Source: Aliikangiella maris (GTDB lineage Bacteria; Pseudomonadota; Gammaproteobacteria; Enterobacterales; Kangiellaceae). From it: a stretch of DNA of 64,000 nt. Where the stretch lies: positions 62,001-126,000 of the forward strand of contig NZ_JBFDAH010000005.1 in NCBI RefSeq assembly GCF_040719265.1, given 5' to 3'. Shown here one piece after another: positions 9,610 through 20,212 of the stretch; position 1 is the stretch's first letter, and each line of letters starts with the position of its first letter. A program made the translations under genes and the position numbers. The notes under the pieces were generated by a model. That model ran no database searches and was not told where the DNA came from. It saw nothing but the letters and a program-made list of their open reading frames with translations.

Positions 9610-12600
9610 TTAACGATTAATACAGTTACTGAGACAGTCTTTTAAGGAAGATAATGTGAAGGGTTTAATTAATACATCCTGTACAACATCGTGGTGGTTG
9701 GGCAAATCGGTTAAATCAACAACATTAGATGATGAAATGATAATTCTCAGCTCTTCTTTGCTCCATTGCTTGCGTAATTCAAGTGCCGCATCGAGTCCAT
9801 TCATTTCGGGCATTTGTTGATCGGTCAGTAGCAGGTCATAACGCTTTAATTTTGTTGCATTAAGAATTTCTTTACCATTCGATACAATATCTGGTTGATA
9901 GCCCAGTTTTCGAAAGCTGTGCAGCAATATTTTTTGATTAACGGCATTATCTTCTGCTACCAGTATATTCATAGGGTTCGCTTTGGCGAATGCGTCGCTT
10001 AAATCATTCTCAAGTGTTTCTTGTGGTTCATTTTGGGATAAAAATAGTGAGGCCAGATTTTCGGTAAAATGAACCAGTTTTAGTGGCTTACTAATAATCA
10101 GGTTGTACAGTTCGGCCAGTTCACTTTTATACTGAATGGCCGTGAGTGGGGTACACACCAGTACTTTGGAAATATTACTCAGACGACAGTGATTATTGGC
10201 GTAAATTAAAAATGATTTCAGTTCGTCTAATGGAAAATTGGTATTAATGATAATCAAGTCTGGTTGGTAATCGAGCAGCTCATTTTTTGCGGTTGCCAGT
10301 CCGGTGACATTCTTATGTTTACCAAGCAACGGATTAAACAGTGTTTGATAAAAAAGTGTTAAATAGCGATCGCTATTAACGGTAAAGATTTTTTTCTTAT
10401 TGAGAATGGATGAAGCCTGAAAGGTATTTATTTTAGTGGTTGATTCGGGTAAATCAACAGTAATGCAAAAGTGAAAGGTTGTACCTGAATGGCCGTCACT
10501 TTCAATAGTAATTTCACCGCCAAGGCTGTTAATAATCTTTTGACTAATCGTTAAGCCAAGCCCTGTTCCGCCAAAATTTTTGGCAATACTTTCATCAGCC
10601 TGCTTAAATGCTTTGAATATTAATGATTGTTTTTCTTTTGGAATGCCTACACCCGTATCTTCAACAGAAAATTTTAACTGGCATTGATGATGATTAACGG
10701 GTGTGCAATGAATAAAAATTGTAATATTGCCTTTTTCAGTAAATTTAATGGAGTTACCCACTAGATTAACAATAACCTGACGTAGTCGAGTAGCATCAGA
10801 AAGAATAGATTGGGGGACATTATCATCACAAATTAATAGTAACTCGACTTGTTTTTCATCAATCTCCTTAATGAAAATATCTAAAGCACTTTCAATACAA
10901 TCACGTAAATTAAATTTCGCTTTTTCTAGAGAAAGCTCGCCAGCTTCAATTTTTGAGAGATCTAAAATATCGTTAACAATATATAGCAGGTTTTCTCCAC
11001 AATCCTTAATAATATTGGCATAGCTCCGCTGTTCGTTAGTCAGCTTTAAATCGCTTAGTATACCGACTGTACCAATAACACCATTAATTGGTGTCCTAAT
11101 TTCATGGCTCATCATAGCTAAAAAGTTTGATTTTGCCTGATTAGATTTTTCTGCCATTCTGCTTTTCTGTTCAGCAATACTTTGTTGTTGTCGAGCAAGT
11201 TCTGTTTTATGTTTTTGGATCAGAATTCTTTTTCGTTGATAATAAAATAAATAAATCAATGAAAGGCCACTAATGAGGTAAATGCTATAGGCCCACCATG
11301 ACTTCCAGGGTGCAGGTTTGATTGTTAGCTGAATAGAGGCCGGAATGCTGCTCCAGACACCGTTTTTTTGGCTGGCCTTAATGTAAAACGTATAGTTTCC
11401 TGGATCGAGGTTGGTATAAGTAGCAAAGCGTTTGTTAGCAGGCGTATAAATCCAATTATCATTAAAGCCTTGCATTTTATAAGCGTATTGGTTTCTTTCC
11501 GGATCCAGATAATCGAGAGAAGTAAAACTGAAGCCAAAAATATTTTGATTATGATTAAGTGTAACTTGTTGGGTATAATGAATATTTTTTGATAAAATAT
11601 TCTGGTTTTGTGTGGTAGGAAAAATATCTTCATTAAATAACGAAAAAGCATTCAGTCTGACCGATGGCTCAGTTCGGTTAACACTGATATCCTGTGGGTT
11701 AAAGTAGGTGATTCCTTGAAGTCCGGCAATGTATAAGTTGTTTTTTCCTTTAAATTGTGCGCCTAGTAAATACTCTGAAGGCATTGCCCCATCATATACA
11801 TCAAATAAAAATATTTCTTTGTTTTGTGGATTAAATCGGCTTATCCCCTGAACTGTAGTGAACCAGAGGATATCGTTATCATCAATCAACAAGTTATCTA
11901 TGGATAATGAAGGAAAACCATGAGAAATATTATAGTTAGTCAGCTTATATTGATTTTTTTGTGGACTAAGCTTGTCAATTCCACCTCCATAAGTTGCAAC
12001 CCATATATTGCCTTGTTTATCTTTACTTAAAGCACCAATCATATTGTGAGAAATTTTATGGTGACTGGCCGCCTGAGTAAACTGTGTAATTTCGTCATTT
12101 TGTGTGTTTATGCGATTAACGCCAAAACCAATTGTACCAAACCAGATATTTAAATCGTCATCTAATAATATGGAGTTGGGAGCTAAAGTATTTGAAGTAA
12201 TCGTTTTGGAGTCACCAGGGATATGTTGAAAGTGCCGATATTCATCTGTTTGAATATTTAAGTGTGATAAGCCTCCACCGCGTGTGGCTATCCACATATA
12301 TCCTTTAGGGTACTCTAAAAAAGAAGCAATACTGTTATTTCGAATACTTTGAGTATTGTTTTTTTGATACTCATAGTGTTTAAAGGCGTGGGTATTTAAA
12401 TTAAAAGTATAAGCGCCACTTTTTAAGGTGCCAATCCATAAACTGTTTTGCGAGTCGACGTAAATTGTAGCAATTAAAACTTGCTGGAGTTTTTTTTGTA
12501 ACGGTTGAGGAAAGGCTATTGGAATAAATTGATTGGACTGTTTTTGCCAGCGATAAACACCTGCTTTTTCTGTACCAATTAATAACTGGTGTTGACTATC

Positions 12601-13767
12601 TTCGGCTAATGCTGCAACCATGCTATTTGGAAAACCATCATTAACTATCGGATTATGTTTTAGCCAGCCAAATTTTTGAGAGTTAAGAGAAAGTTTGTTG
12701 AGTCCATTCCACCAGGTACCAACCCAAAGATTATGTTCATCCTTTAGTAACGAAAAAACATAAGTATTATTGAGTCCGGTGTGATTTGATGGATTGTGTT
12801 TATAATCAGTAAAGGTTTTCTGTTGAATATCAAAATAACTAAGACGACCTTTTGCACCATCATTTGCTAGCCATAAGCCATTTTTATCTGCTTTGATAAT
12901 TGCCGTAATCGTGCGATCGGTTTGTTGCTCTTGTTGATATTGTGGATCGGGGTAGTGAGTAAACTGTTGGGTTGCTTGATTAAAAAAATTCAGCCCGGCT
13001 AAATCGGTACCAATCCATAGATTATCCTGTTTATCAACATACAGACTTAATGCGTTGTCACTGGTAAGGCTATTGTTATTATTGGGATCATGTTTAAAGT
13101 TGGTAAACTTTTCTGTAGTCGGATTAAATTTTGAGATTCCGGCTGCTTTTTCAAATGAAATAGGATAGCCCGACAAAGCCAACCATATATGACCTTTACT
13201 ATCTTCAACAATACTACGAATGGTATTGCTGCTAATGCTTTCTGGATTGTCAGGATTATGTGTAAAGTGTTTAAACTGCTGCTTTTTAGGATAAAAAAGG
13301 TTTAATCCGCCACTATTTGTACCAATCCAAAAGCGATTCTGTTTATCGATTAACAAGCTGGTCACATTATTGGAGCTGATTGAGTGAGGATTACTTTCGT
13401 CGTTTAAATAGCTGATGAATTGATTGGTTTGGGGATCCAAACGACTTAAACCGCCATTATGTGTTCCGACCCATATATAACCTTGGGCATCTTCGGTAAT
13501 TGCTTGAATAAAATCGTTTTTTAGGCTGTTGGAATCATTGGCAATGGCCTTAAAGGTATGAAACTGATAACCATCAAACCAGCTTAAGCCAGCTTGTGTA
13601 CCAACCCATATTCGCCCATCAGATGACTTATAAATACACAAAATGGTTGCTTGCGGGAGCCCTTGCTTAATTCCAAAATGTTTAAATTTTAATGAATTAG
13701 CAATCACTCCTGTAGCAAACACTAACAGACAAAGGAATAATAAATTTTTTAAAATTTCTCTTATCAT
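9610..13767 (-). CDS. Hybrid histidine kinase with periplasmic two-component-propeller sensor
   Basis: A 1385-residue sensor kinase. After a signal peptide (residues 1-23) comes a long row of about 14 propeller repeats (to about 740) of the form IWVGTxxGGLxxLDP, as in the RegProp family, then a Y_Y_Y domain (about 755-815; MQGFNDNWIYTP and LDPGNYTFYIKA). One membrane helix at about 820-842 leads into a coiled coil. The HisKA domain has the phosphorylation site H888 (MMSHEIRTPING). The HATPase domain follows (RLRQVIVNLVGNSIKFTEKG and FGGTGLGLTISQ). A first receiver-like domain at about 1130-1235 is poorly conserved. The last receiver has its acceptor aspartate at D1316 (LLTDQQMPEMNG). The family senses periplasmic ligands, often sugars, but the ligand here is unknown. 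There is no adjacent response regulator with a DNA-binding domain. Confidence 0.9.
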   Translation of the reverse strand: MIREILKNLLFLCLLVFATGVIANSLKFKHFGIKQGLPQATILCIYKSSDGRIWVGTQAGLSWFDGYQFHTFKAIANDSNSLKNDFIQAITEDAQGYIWVGTHNGGLSRLDPQTNQFISYLNDESNPHSISSNNVTSLLIDKQNRFWIGTNSGGLNLFYPKKQQFKHFTHNPDNPESISSNTIRSIVEDSKGHIWLALSGYPISFEKAAGISKFNPTTEKFTNFKHDPNNNNSLTSDNALSLYVDKQDNLWIGTDLAGLNFFNQATQQFTHYPDPQYQQEQQTDRTITAIIKADKNGLWLANDGAKGRLSYFDIQQKTFTDYKHNPSNHTGLNNTYVFSLLKDEHNLWVGTWWNGLNKLSLNSQKFGWLKHNPIVNDGFPNSMVAALAEDSQHQLLIGTEKAGVYRWQKQSNQFIPIAFPQPLQKKLQQVLIATIYVDSQNSLWIGTLKSGAYTFNLNTHAFKHYEYQKNNTQSIRNNSIASFLEYPKGYMWIATRGGGLSHLNIQTDEYRHFQHIPGDSKTITSNTLAPNSILLDDDLNIWFGTIGFGVNRINTQNDEITQFTQAASHHKISHNMIGALSKDKQGNIWVATYGGGIDKLSPQKNQYKLTNYNISHGFPSLSIDNLLIDDNDILWFTTVQGISRFNPQNKEIFLFDVYDGAMPSEYLLGAQFKGKNNLYIAGLQGITYFNPQDISVNRTEPSVRLNAFSLFNEDIFPTTQNQNILSKNIHYTQQVTLNHNQNIFGFSFTSLDYLDPERNQYAYKMQGFNDNWIYTPANKRFATYTNLDPGNYTFYIKASQKNGVWSSIPASIQLTIKPAPWKSWWAYSIYLISGLSLIYLFYYQRKRILIQKHKTELARQQQSIAEQKSRMAEKSNQAKSNFLAMMSHEIRTPINGVIGTVGILSDLKLTNEQRSYANIIKDCGENLLYIVNDILDLSKIEAGELSLEKAKFNLRDCIESALDIFIKEIDEKQVELLLICDDNVPQSILSDATRLRQVIVNLVGNSIKFTEKGNITIFIHCTPVNHHQCQLKFSVEDTGVGIPKEKQSLIFKAFKQADESIAKNFGGTGLGLTISQKIINSLGGEITIESDGHSGTTFHFCITVDLPESTTKINTFQASSILNKKKIFTVNSDRYLTLFYQTLFNPLLGKHKNVTGLATAKNELLDYQPDLIIINTNFPLDELKSFLIYANNHCRLSNISKVLVCTPLTAIQYKSELAELYNLIISKPLKLVHFTENLASLFLSQNEPQETLENDLSDAFAKANPMNILVAEDNAVNQKILLHSFRKLGYQPDIVSNGKEILNATKLKRYDLLLTDQQMPEMNGLDAALELRKQWSKEELRIIISSSNVVDLTDLPNHHDVVQDVLIKPFTLSSLKDCLSNCINR

Positions 13768-14512
13768 AAGTTATTCAAGTAACACAATAACTGACAGGAG
13801 ACCTATCTCAATTTGCTTTACATGAGTTAAGTATAGATGAGTTTTATATAAGTATTAGGAACTTAATCAATAAAATATATCATATTGAAATATATGGCAT
13901 TTTTAAAATAATATAATTGAATATTTTGATTTGCCTAATATCTAAAGGTTTTCCCTTGCGGCAATAAGTATTATTTCAGGTTAATTCAGGCTTGTTGAGA
14001 TTAATCATAAGATTAATGCAAGGTTTGGTTGTAACCTATGTTTGTTTGGCTGTTTTTGCAAATTACCGAGTCGGCTAGCGTACTTTGAAATAAATGACTG
14101 GTGGCTGATAAAAATTGGCCTGTGCTAATAAATACATTTTAGTCTTTAATGACTATGGATTTGGTAAAACCTATATAAGGTAATTTCCTCTAAAACCATT
14201 TCAGACATCTCTTTGATAGCTTCAAGTTATTTTATTAGAAAAATGATTAAATTATTTAGAAAAAATTAAAGCTCTATGTTTTGTCATCAAATTACTCAAT
14301 AAAGTGTGATGAATACTTGTTTAATGGAAAGGTAAAATAGATGACTTCTTGCTATTGGAACAATCCCCTAATTTAAAAATTATTAAACCAAAAGTTTATC
14401 AGTACGATTTGATACGATTAATTGGTATACTAGCGCCTGTTTTCAAATTGGCAATATCACTTCTGTTTAAAATGCAACCAGCCAATCAAACTATATAAAA
14501 GTAAGTAAGAAC
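13768..14512. other. 745-base intergenic region
   Basis: This lies between the divergent kinase gene and the delta-60 repeat gene and is very AT-rich. I see no open frame worth calling and no RNA gene. A TATACT at about 14436-14441 could be a -10 box for the gene at 14513, but a good -35 box at the right distance is lacking. Confidence 0.5.
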
Positions 14513-16740
14513 ATGGATTTAACGGAATATACCAAACGTACATTTTGGGTAAGTTTACTAGGGGCAGTAATACTGATGTTGAGTAGTCACTGTTTGATGG
14601 CTGATACTATAGCGCATTTAGAGCTAGATAAAAACTTTGGCGTTAATGGATTTGCATCACTGAATGTCTCTGAGTCAGATAATAAAAATCAAGGCGCTAC
14701 AACTAGTTTTGAACAAGCCGATGGTAAGTTGCTCATTGCTGTTAATACCATAGGTGGGCAACTTGTATTAATGCGATTATTAGTCGATGGCTCACTAGAT
14801 ACTTCGTTTAATACTACCGGTAAACTTTACATGACTAATGCAGATGATGTGATAGCTTTTTCATTGCAAAAGTTGCAAGATGGAAAATTGTTATTGGGCT
14901 ATTTAGATTATGATCAAAGTAAATATCGCTTACTATTTAACAGATTCAGCATGAATGGTGATTTTGATAAAATAGCTTTGGAATACAAGGTAGTGTCGAA
15001 TTTGAGGTAGATGGTTCTAATTATTTTCCATTAGACATGTTTGTGCTCTCAGATGGGAAGATAATGTTTTCAACAGATTACTCTAATAAATGGATGCGCA
15101 TAGATACAAATGGCGAGTTAGAGGCTAATTATGAATTAAAAAGTACAAACGGAATTATTGAATTTATTGAAGCCCCACAAAATAAATTACTTGCCATTAC
15201 TAGAGGCGGTACTAACTCATTAGTCTCGATCGCTCAATATAATATTGAGGATGGTAAGTTAGATGCCGGTTTTGGTAATAATGGCCTCATTGTTGTTTCA
15301 AAAGATAAATATCTGGATGACTCCAGTTATATTGCAAATATAAATATTTTAGCGGATGGCAATATACTATTAACAGGCTCAATATACTCAAAAGAAGTAC
15401 AAGAGGGAAAATTGGGAACAGGTGATTTATTAGCGGTTAAACTAAGTTTAAATGGAAGCTTGATCTATGGGTTCGGTGAGCAGGGATATATTAGGTATAG
15501 TGACAATAATTCACCGGATAAAATTATTGATATGTTTCAGCTTAAGAATGGTCAATTGCTCATATTGGGCATAAGTTATGACGAACTGATTGTCACTAAA
15601 TTCGATGAAAAAGGCAATAAAGTAAATAGTTATGGTGATAATGGAATATTTCGCTATCAGATTTCTGCAGGAAAATATATAAAATCCGTTTATGGAGAAA
15701 TACAAACAGATGAGAAGTTACTTGTAGGATTTGAAAGGGGTTATGACAAGGGAATTTTACGCTTAAATACTGATGGCAATTTAGATTATTCATTTGCAGA
15801 ATTAGGCGTGAAGCTATTTACTGGATTAGAGGATAACTTTATTTATTTTGATTTTTCACTACAGTCAAACAATAAAGCTATTTTACTTGGTGTAATGAAT
15901 CGATTTCCTTATAATTTTGCTGTTGATCGCTTGACTTTGGATGGTCACAAAGATCCCTCATTTCAAAGAGTCGAATTTGGTGAATATTTTGAACTTGATC
16001 GTTCAAAAATACTAATAGGTAATAACAACGAAGTCTTTATTTATGGTGGCGTTGTTACATTAGAAGAGGCGGTCATTAAAGTCACAAAAATACTGCCTGA
16101 TGGAAATCTTGATCAATCTTTTGCGTCGAATGGTTTGGCAGAAATTGAATCACAAAATGACTGGCTATATTTGAGCTCAATGTATCAACAAGCAGATAAT
16201 AAGTTAGTGTTAATTGGGTTTCGGGAAAATCAGCTTGAAGAGTCAAGAAGAAATAGAGATATATTTGTCAGTAGACTTAATTTAGATGGCTCATTAGATG
16301 AGAGCTTTGCGAATGCTGGTATGTTATTCATTGGAGAAAATGATAAGAACGAATTGGCAAAGAGTATTATTCAAATTGAAGATTCATTTTGGTTGCTTGG
16401 TAAGCGAATTGATGGGCAACGTAGTAAAGTTTCAATAACCCAGCTTGATCTAAATGGTAATATTGTTAGCGGCTTTGCAATCAACGGTGTTTATACATTA
16501 CCTGATGAAGCAGATTTAGATTTTGCTCGACGAAGTTTAGCAATGACCTATGATGAAAGTGAGCCAGCATTTTATATACCACTTAATCGAAATATGGATA
16601 TTACAGTGGCAAAATTAATATCATTTCAATCCAAACTCAACTCCGATAAAGAAGAATCAAAAAGCGGCGGCGGGGCATTTATCTTTTTGTTAGGTTTTAT
16701 GCTGATGTTGAATCTGGTGAGTTTAAAACATCAGAGCTAA
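14513..16740 (+). pseudogene. Surface/secreted delta-60 repeat protein with GlyGly-CTERM-like tail, frameshifted
   Basis: The first frame (14513-15010) has a signal peptide (LLGAVILMLSSHCLMA) and one delta-60 type repeat (LVDGSLDTSFNTTGKL). It stops at 15010, but the neighbouring frame reads GSVEFEVDGSNYFPLDM straight into the long frame that begins at 15037, so one base has been lost near 14985-15000. The rest contains at least five more repeats with DGxLDxSF and FGxxG cores (KLDAGFGNNGL, GNLDYSFAELG, GNLDQSFASNG, GSLDESFANAG), which fold as a beta propeller. The C-terminus SGGGAFIFLLGFMLMLNLVSLKHQ looks like a GlyGly-CTERM signal: glycines, membrane helix, basic end. Such tails are cut by rhombosortase after type II secretion. 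Intact, the protein would be about 740 residues. Frame loss may be real or a sequencing indel. Confidence 0.7.
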
Positions 16741-16754
16741 TTTAAAGTGAAGAT

Positions 16755-16784
16755 CCTTTCGTTATTTCTAAATAACAGGAAAGG
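16755..16784. terminator. Hairpin after the delta-60 gene
   Basis: CCTTTC-GTTATTT (16755-16767) pairs with AAATAAC (16770-16776) and GAAAGG (16779-16784), with a two-base bulge and a CT loop. It starts 15 bases after the stop codon. There is no clean T-tract (TTTCAAAAAAT follows), so it is a possible rather than a textbook terminator. Confidence 0.45.
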
Positions 16785-16809
16785 TTTCAAAAAATAATTA
16801 ATGATATCG

Positions 16810-16843
16810 TACCACACATTAGTTAATAAACTGATGTGTGGTA
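16810..16843. terminator. Second hairpin, perfect 10-bp inverted repeat
   Basis: TACCACACAT (16810-16819) pairs exactly with ATGTGTGGTA (16834-16843). Inside it a T-G wobble and AGTT/AACT extend the stem, leaving an AATA loop. It lies 25 bases beyond the previous hairpin. The remaining intergenic DNA to 17046 holds only a loose ATAACCG...CGGTTAT inverted repeat (16939-16981), possibly the end of the fdxA transcript. Confidence 0.4.
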
Positions 16844-17046
16844 AAAGGCTTAAAAGTTTAAGGGTTTAATTATCAGTTATAAAAAGCCAATAAAAAGAGA
16901 TTACTTAAAGGAGTAATGATAAGGAAATTTACCAAAATATAACCGCCCAAAATTGATAAAGCTATAATATTTGACGGTTATTTATAATAATGAAAATAGA
17001 GCGTAACTCAAAATAGATTTGAATAAATACAATAAAAAAAACAGGG

Positions 17047-17370
17047 TTACTTTTCGAGATACTTGAGCTTTTCTTTAACACCATCCCATTTTTCAGCTTC
17101 AGGCAACTGTTCTTTCTTTTCTGTAATATTATCCCATTCAGGCGCAAGCTCCGCATTTAATTCAATAAAATGTTTTTGATCGGCAGGGACATCATCTTCA
17201 GAAAAAATGGCTTCGGCAGGGCATTCTGGTTCACACAATGCACAATCTATACATTCGTCAGGATCAATGACCAAAAAGTTTGGGCCTTCGTAAAAACAGT
17301 CAACAGGACAGACTTCAACACAATCTGTGTATTTACATAAAATACAATTATCCGTTACGACAAATGCCAT
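17047..17370 (-). CDS. fdxA: 7Fe-type ferredoxin FdxA
   Basis: A small cytoplasmic electron carrier with one [3Fe-4S] and one [4Fe-4S] cluster, of the Azotobacter FdI / FdxA type. CILCKYTDCVEVCPVDCFYEG gives the first cluster with the atypical Cys spacing, and CIDCALCEPECPAEAIF gives the regular CxxCxxCxxxCP cluster. The C-terminal 45 residues (AELAPEWDNITEKKEQL) are the extension usual in 107-residue FdxA proteins. I start at the ATG at 17370 (MAFVVTDNC), preceded by TTGGAGAA at a good distance; a TTG four codons upstream is an unlikely start. Physiological partners are not shown by the neighbours: mutS lies 150 bases away on the same strand and is unrelated. Confidence 0.95.
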   Translation of the reverse strand: MAFVVTDNCILCKYTDCVEVCPVDCFYEGPNFLVIDPDECIDCALCEPECPAEAIFSEDDVPADQKHFIELNAELAPEWDNITEKKEQLPEAEKWDGVKEKLKYLEK

Positions 17371-17522
17371 GAGATTCTCCAATAAATTTACAAATTTGGC
17401 TTGTATATTCTGCCCGATATTTTATCGAATAATGACAAAAGGGTGAACTGATTAATCAAAAATTTTAGACCTAATATCCAAAAAACAATAATAGTTTGTT
17501 TTGGTTAAAGGTTAGTTGATTG

Positions 17523-20108
17523 TTAGCCGCTAACTTTGTTTTCCTGGGTTAATTGATAAATCAAATCTAAAGCTTGCTTAGGAGTCAACTCGTCGGCATT
17601 AATTGAATCAAGTAACTCAATGCGACTATCAGTAATAGTTGTAGACGAAGCGGTAATCTGTTCAATATCTTCAATACTGGGTTTTTCACCCGTATCATGG
17701 TGTTTCCCTTGCTCTAAATGTTGTTGATAGGCGTTAGCCAAATCAATAACTTGCCGTGGGACACCAGCTAACTGTGCTACATGAATACCATAGCTTTTGC
17801 TTGTTGGGCCTTCATGTATTTGATGATCTAAAACCAGTTTATCGCCGTGCATAATAGCACCAAAATGCAGATTTTTAATTTGAGGGTTAGATTGGTTGAT
17901 TTGTGTCAATTCAAAGTAGTGTGTTGCAAACAGTGTTAATGGGTTGATTTTTTTCGAAAGATAATCCAGAGTTGACCAAGCTAAGGCTAAACCATCGTAA
18001 GTGCTTGTTCCACGGCCAATTTCATCTAAAATCACTAGGCTGTTACTGGTTGCGTTATTCAATATGTTTGCCGTTTCGCTCATTTCAACCATAAAAGTTG
18101 AGCGTCCACCAGAAAGATCATCTGAAGCGCCAATTCGTGTAAAAATCGCATCAAGAATACCTATTTGTGCACTTTCTGCTGGAACATAACAACCTGCATG
18201 AGCCATTAACGCAATGATTGCGGTCATTCTCATGTAAGTTGATTTACCTCCCATATTGGGGCCAGTAATAATTAAACTTTTTTGCTGTGGATTAATAATG
18301 ACGTCATTGGCAATAAAAGGATCACGTTGAAACGATTCTACAACCGGGTGACGACCGGCAGTAATATGTAAGCCGGGCTTATCGGTGATTTCAGGACGTA
18401 TATAATTGGCTTGGCTGGCAATTTCAGCAAAACTTTGTAGTACATCAAGCTGAGCGACCTGAGTTGCCGTTAATTGTAGTGACTCGACTTCAGGTGAAAG
18501 CTTTTCAATAAGTGCCTGATAGAGCTGCTTTTCGAGTGCCAGCGCTTTAGACTGACTGGAGAGCACTTTTTCTTCCAGTGTTTTAAGTTCAGGGGTGATA
18601 AAACGTTCAGCATTTTTAAGTGTCTGCCGCCGAGTATAGGTTATGGGCGCATTATCTGATTGGGCCTTGGAAATTTCGATATAGAAGCCATGGATCTTGT
18701 TATAACCCACCTTTAGTGTCGAAATACCCGTCGCCGCTTTTTCTCTTTCTTCCATGTCAGCTAATAAATCCGTCGCGTTATTTGATAAATAACGCAACTC
18801 ATCCAACTCTTGATGGTAGCCGTCACGAATTACATTGCCATCGCGAATAACAACTGGTGGATTATCAAATATTGCACTGTTTAATAAATCAAATATGGAC
18901 TCATGTAAATTTAACTGTTGGGCAATATCGGTTAAGTAAGATGACTGTTGCGCAGATAGCCAGTTTTGTAAAGCAGGTAACACAGCCAGTGATTCCTTAA
19001 TGCCAGTAAGGTCTCTGGGGCGCGCAGTACCCAGTGCGATACGGGTAAACATTCGTTGCATATCTTTAATAGGTGTAAATATCTCACGAAGCTCAGTTAA
19101 ATCCTGTGAGTCGATTAGGGCAGTAACAATATCCAGTCGATAATTAATCGCCTGTGGGTCGATTAATGGTGCATGTAACCAGCTTCTCAGTAGACGACAA
19201 CCCATTGCAGTTTTCGTACGGTTGATTACAGTAAAAAGTGACTTTTCCTGCTCACCAAACAAATTCTCACTGATTTCAAGATGTTTGCGGGTATGTGCAT
19301 TTAGTTGCAAGATTTTTTGGTTATCAAACACCTTAATATGATTTAAATGGCCCAGCAAACTTTGTTGCGTTAGTCGGGCATAGTTTAATGCCGCGCCAGC
19401 GGTACAAATGGCTGCTCGCATTGATTCGCAGCCAAATCCGTCCAGGTTTTTTACTTGAAAGTGTTTGAGTAGTGTTTGATAGTTTTGTTGATAATCAAAT
19501 TGCCAGTCTTCCAACAATTTAGTGACATATCCCAATTGCTGAAGGGTTTCTTGATAGTCTTGAGTTACCAGTGTTTCAGCTGGTTTTAACCGAGTCAGTT
19601 CACTAAATAATTCGCTCTCGCTAATAAATTGATTGCAGTAAAACTGGCCACCAGCAAGATCAATCCAAGCAATAGCATATTGAGCCTGCTGTTTAGATTT
19701 TTTTAAATGATACACAGCTGCAAGCAAATTTTCTTGATGTGATTCAAGCAAGCTTTCTTCACTGAGTGTGCCTGGGGTAATGACTCTGACTACCTTTCGT
19801 TCAACTGGCCCCTTGCTGGTTGCTGGATCGCCTATTTGTTCACAAATAGCAACCGATTTACCTTGTTTTACCAATCTTGCCAGGTAATTATCAACAGCAT
19901 GAAAAGGAACGCCTGCCATAGGAATTGGTGCGCCATTGCTCTTGCCACGATGAGTCAGCGTTATACCAAGCCAGTCAGCCGCTTTTTGTGCATCTTCGAA
20001 AAACAGTTCGTAAAAATCGCCCATTCGATAAAACAGTAAAATATTGGGATATTCCTGCTTAATTTCCAAATATTGGCGCATCATTGGCGTATGTGTAGAA
20101 TGACTCAA
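17523..20108 (-). CDS. mutS: DNA mismatch repair protein MutS
   Basis: MutS recognises base mismatches and small loops and starts mismatch repair with MutL. The 861-residue protein has the mismatch-binding motif GDFYELFFEDA near the N-terminus, the connector and lever domains, the clamp region (ISKAQSDNAPITYTRRQTL), and the ATPase domain with Walker A GPNMGGKSTYMR (K622), then ILDEIGRGTSTYDGLA and FATHYFEL. The C-terminal tail (LTPKQALDLIYQL) is the helix-turn-helix used for tetramerisation. The start is a TTG at 20108, preceded by CAGGGT; it keeps the family N-terminus (HTPMMRQYLEIK). It is divergent from pncC, so the 104 bases between must carry two promoters. Confidence 0.97.
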   Translation of the reverse strand: MSHSTHTPMMRQYLEIKQEYPNILLFYRMGDFYELFFEDAQKAADWLGITLTHRGKSNGAPIPMAGVPFHAVDNYLARLVKQGKSVAICEQIGDPATSKGPVERKVVRVITPGTLSEESLLESHQENLLAAVYHLKKSKQQAQYAIAWIDLAGGQFYCNQFISESELFSELTRLKPAETLVTQDYQETLQQLGYVTKLLEDWQFDYQQNYQTLLKHFQVKNLDGFGCESMRAAICTAGAALNYARLTQQSLLGHLNHIKVFDNQKILQLNAHTRKHLEISENLFGEQEKSLFTVINRTKTAMGCRLLRSWLHAPLIDPQAINYRLDIVTALIDSQDLTELREIFTPIKDMQRMFTRIALGTARPRDLTGIKESLAVLPALQNWLSAQQSSYLTDIAQQLNLHESIFDLLNSAIFDNPPVVIRDGNVIRDGYHQELDELRYLSNNATDLLADMEEREKAATGISTLKVGYNKIHGFYIEISKAQSDNAPITYTRRQTLKNAERFITPELKTLEEKVLSSQSKALALEKQLYQALIEKLSPEVESLQLTATQVAQLDVLQSFAEIASQANYIRPEITDKPGLHITAGRHPVVESFQRDPFIANDVIINPQQKSLIITGPNMGGKSTYMRMTAIIALMAHAGCYVPAESAQIGILDAIFTRIGASDDLSGGRSTFMVEMSETANILNNATSNSLVILDEIGRGTSTYDGLALAWSTLDYLSKKINPLTLFATHYFELTQINQSNPQIKNLHFGAIMHGDKLVLDHQIHEGPTSKSYGIHVAQLAGVPRQVIDLANAYQQHLEQGKHHDTGEKPSIEDIEQITASSTTITDSRIELLDSINADELTPKQALDLIYQLTQENKVSG

Positions 20109-20145
20109 AATTACCCTGACGTTGATGTGTTTGATGTTAAAATGA

Positions 20146-20174
20146 TTGGCAAGAGATTCTACAAGAAATATTGT
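20146..20174 (+). promoter_or_regulatory. Possible sigma-70 promoter for pncC
   Basis: TTGGCA (20146-20151) and TATTGT (20169-20174) are 17 bases apart, about 40 bases upstream of the pncC start. The -35 box is good and the -10 box fair. It lies in the short divergent mutS/pncC spacer. This is read by eye only. Confidence 0.3.
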
Positions 20175-20212
20175 ATAAACTAAAATATAAATGTCTTTAA
20201 GCAGAGGATGTT

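Noticed and set aside
13768..14512. Small RNA or extra gene in the kinase/delta-60 spacer
   Set aside because: No stable hairpin with T-tract and no convincing open frame.
16962..17156. Minus-strand open frame overlapping the end of fdxA
   Set aside because: It overlaps the fdxA gene in another frame, has no ribosome site or family likeness, and fdxA is certain.
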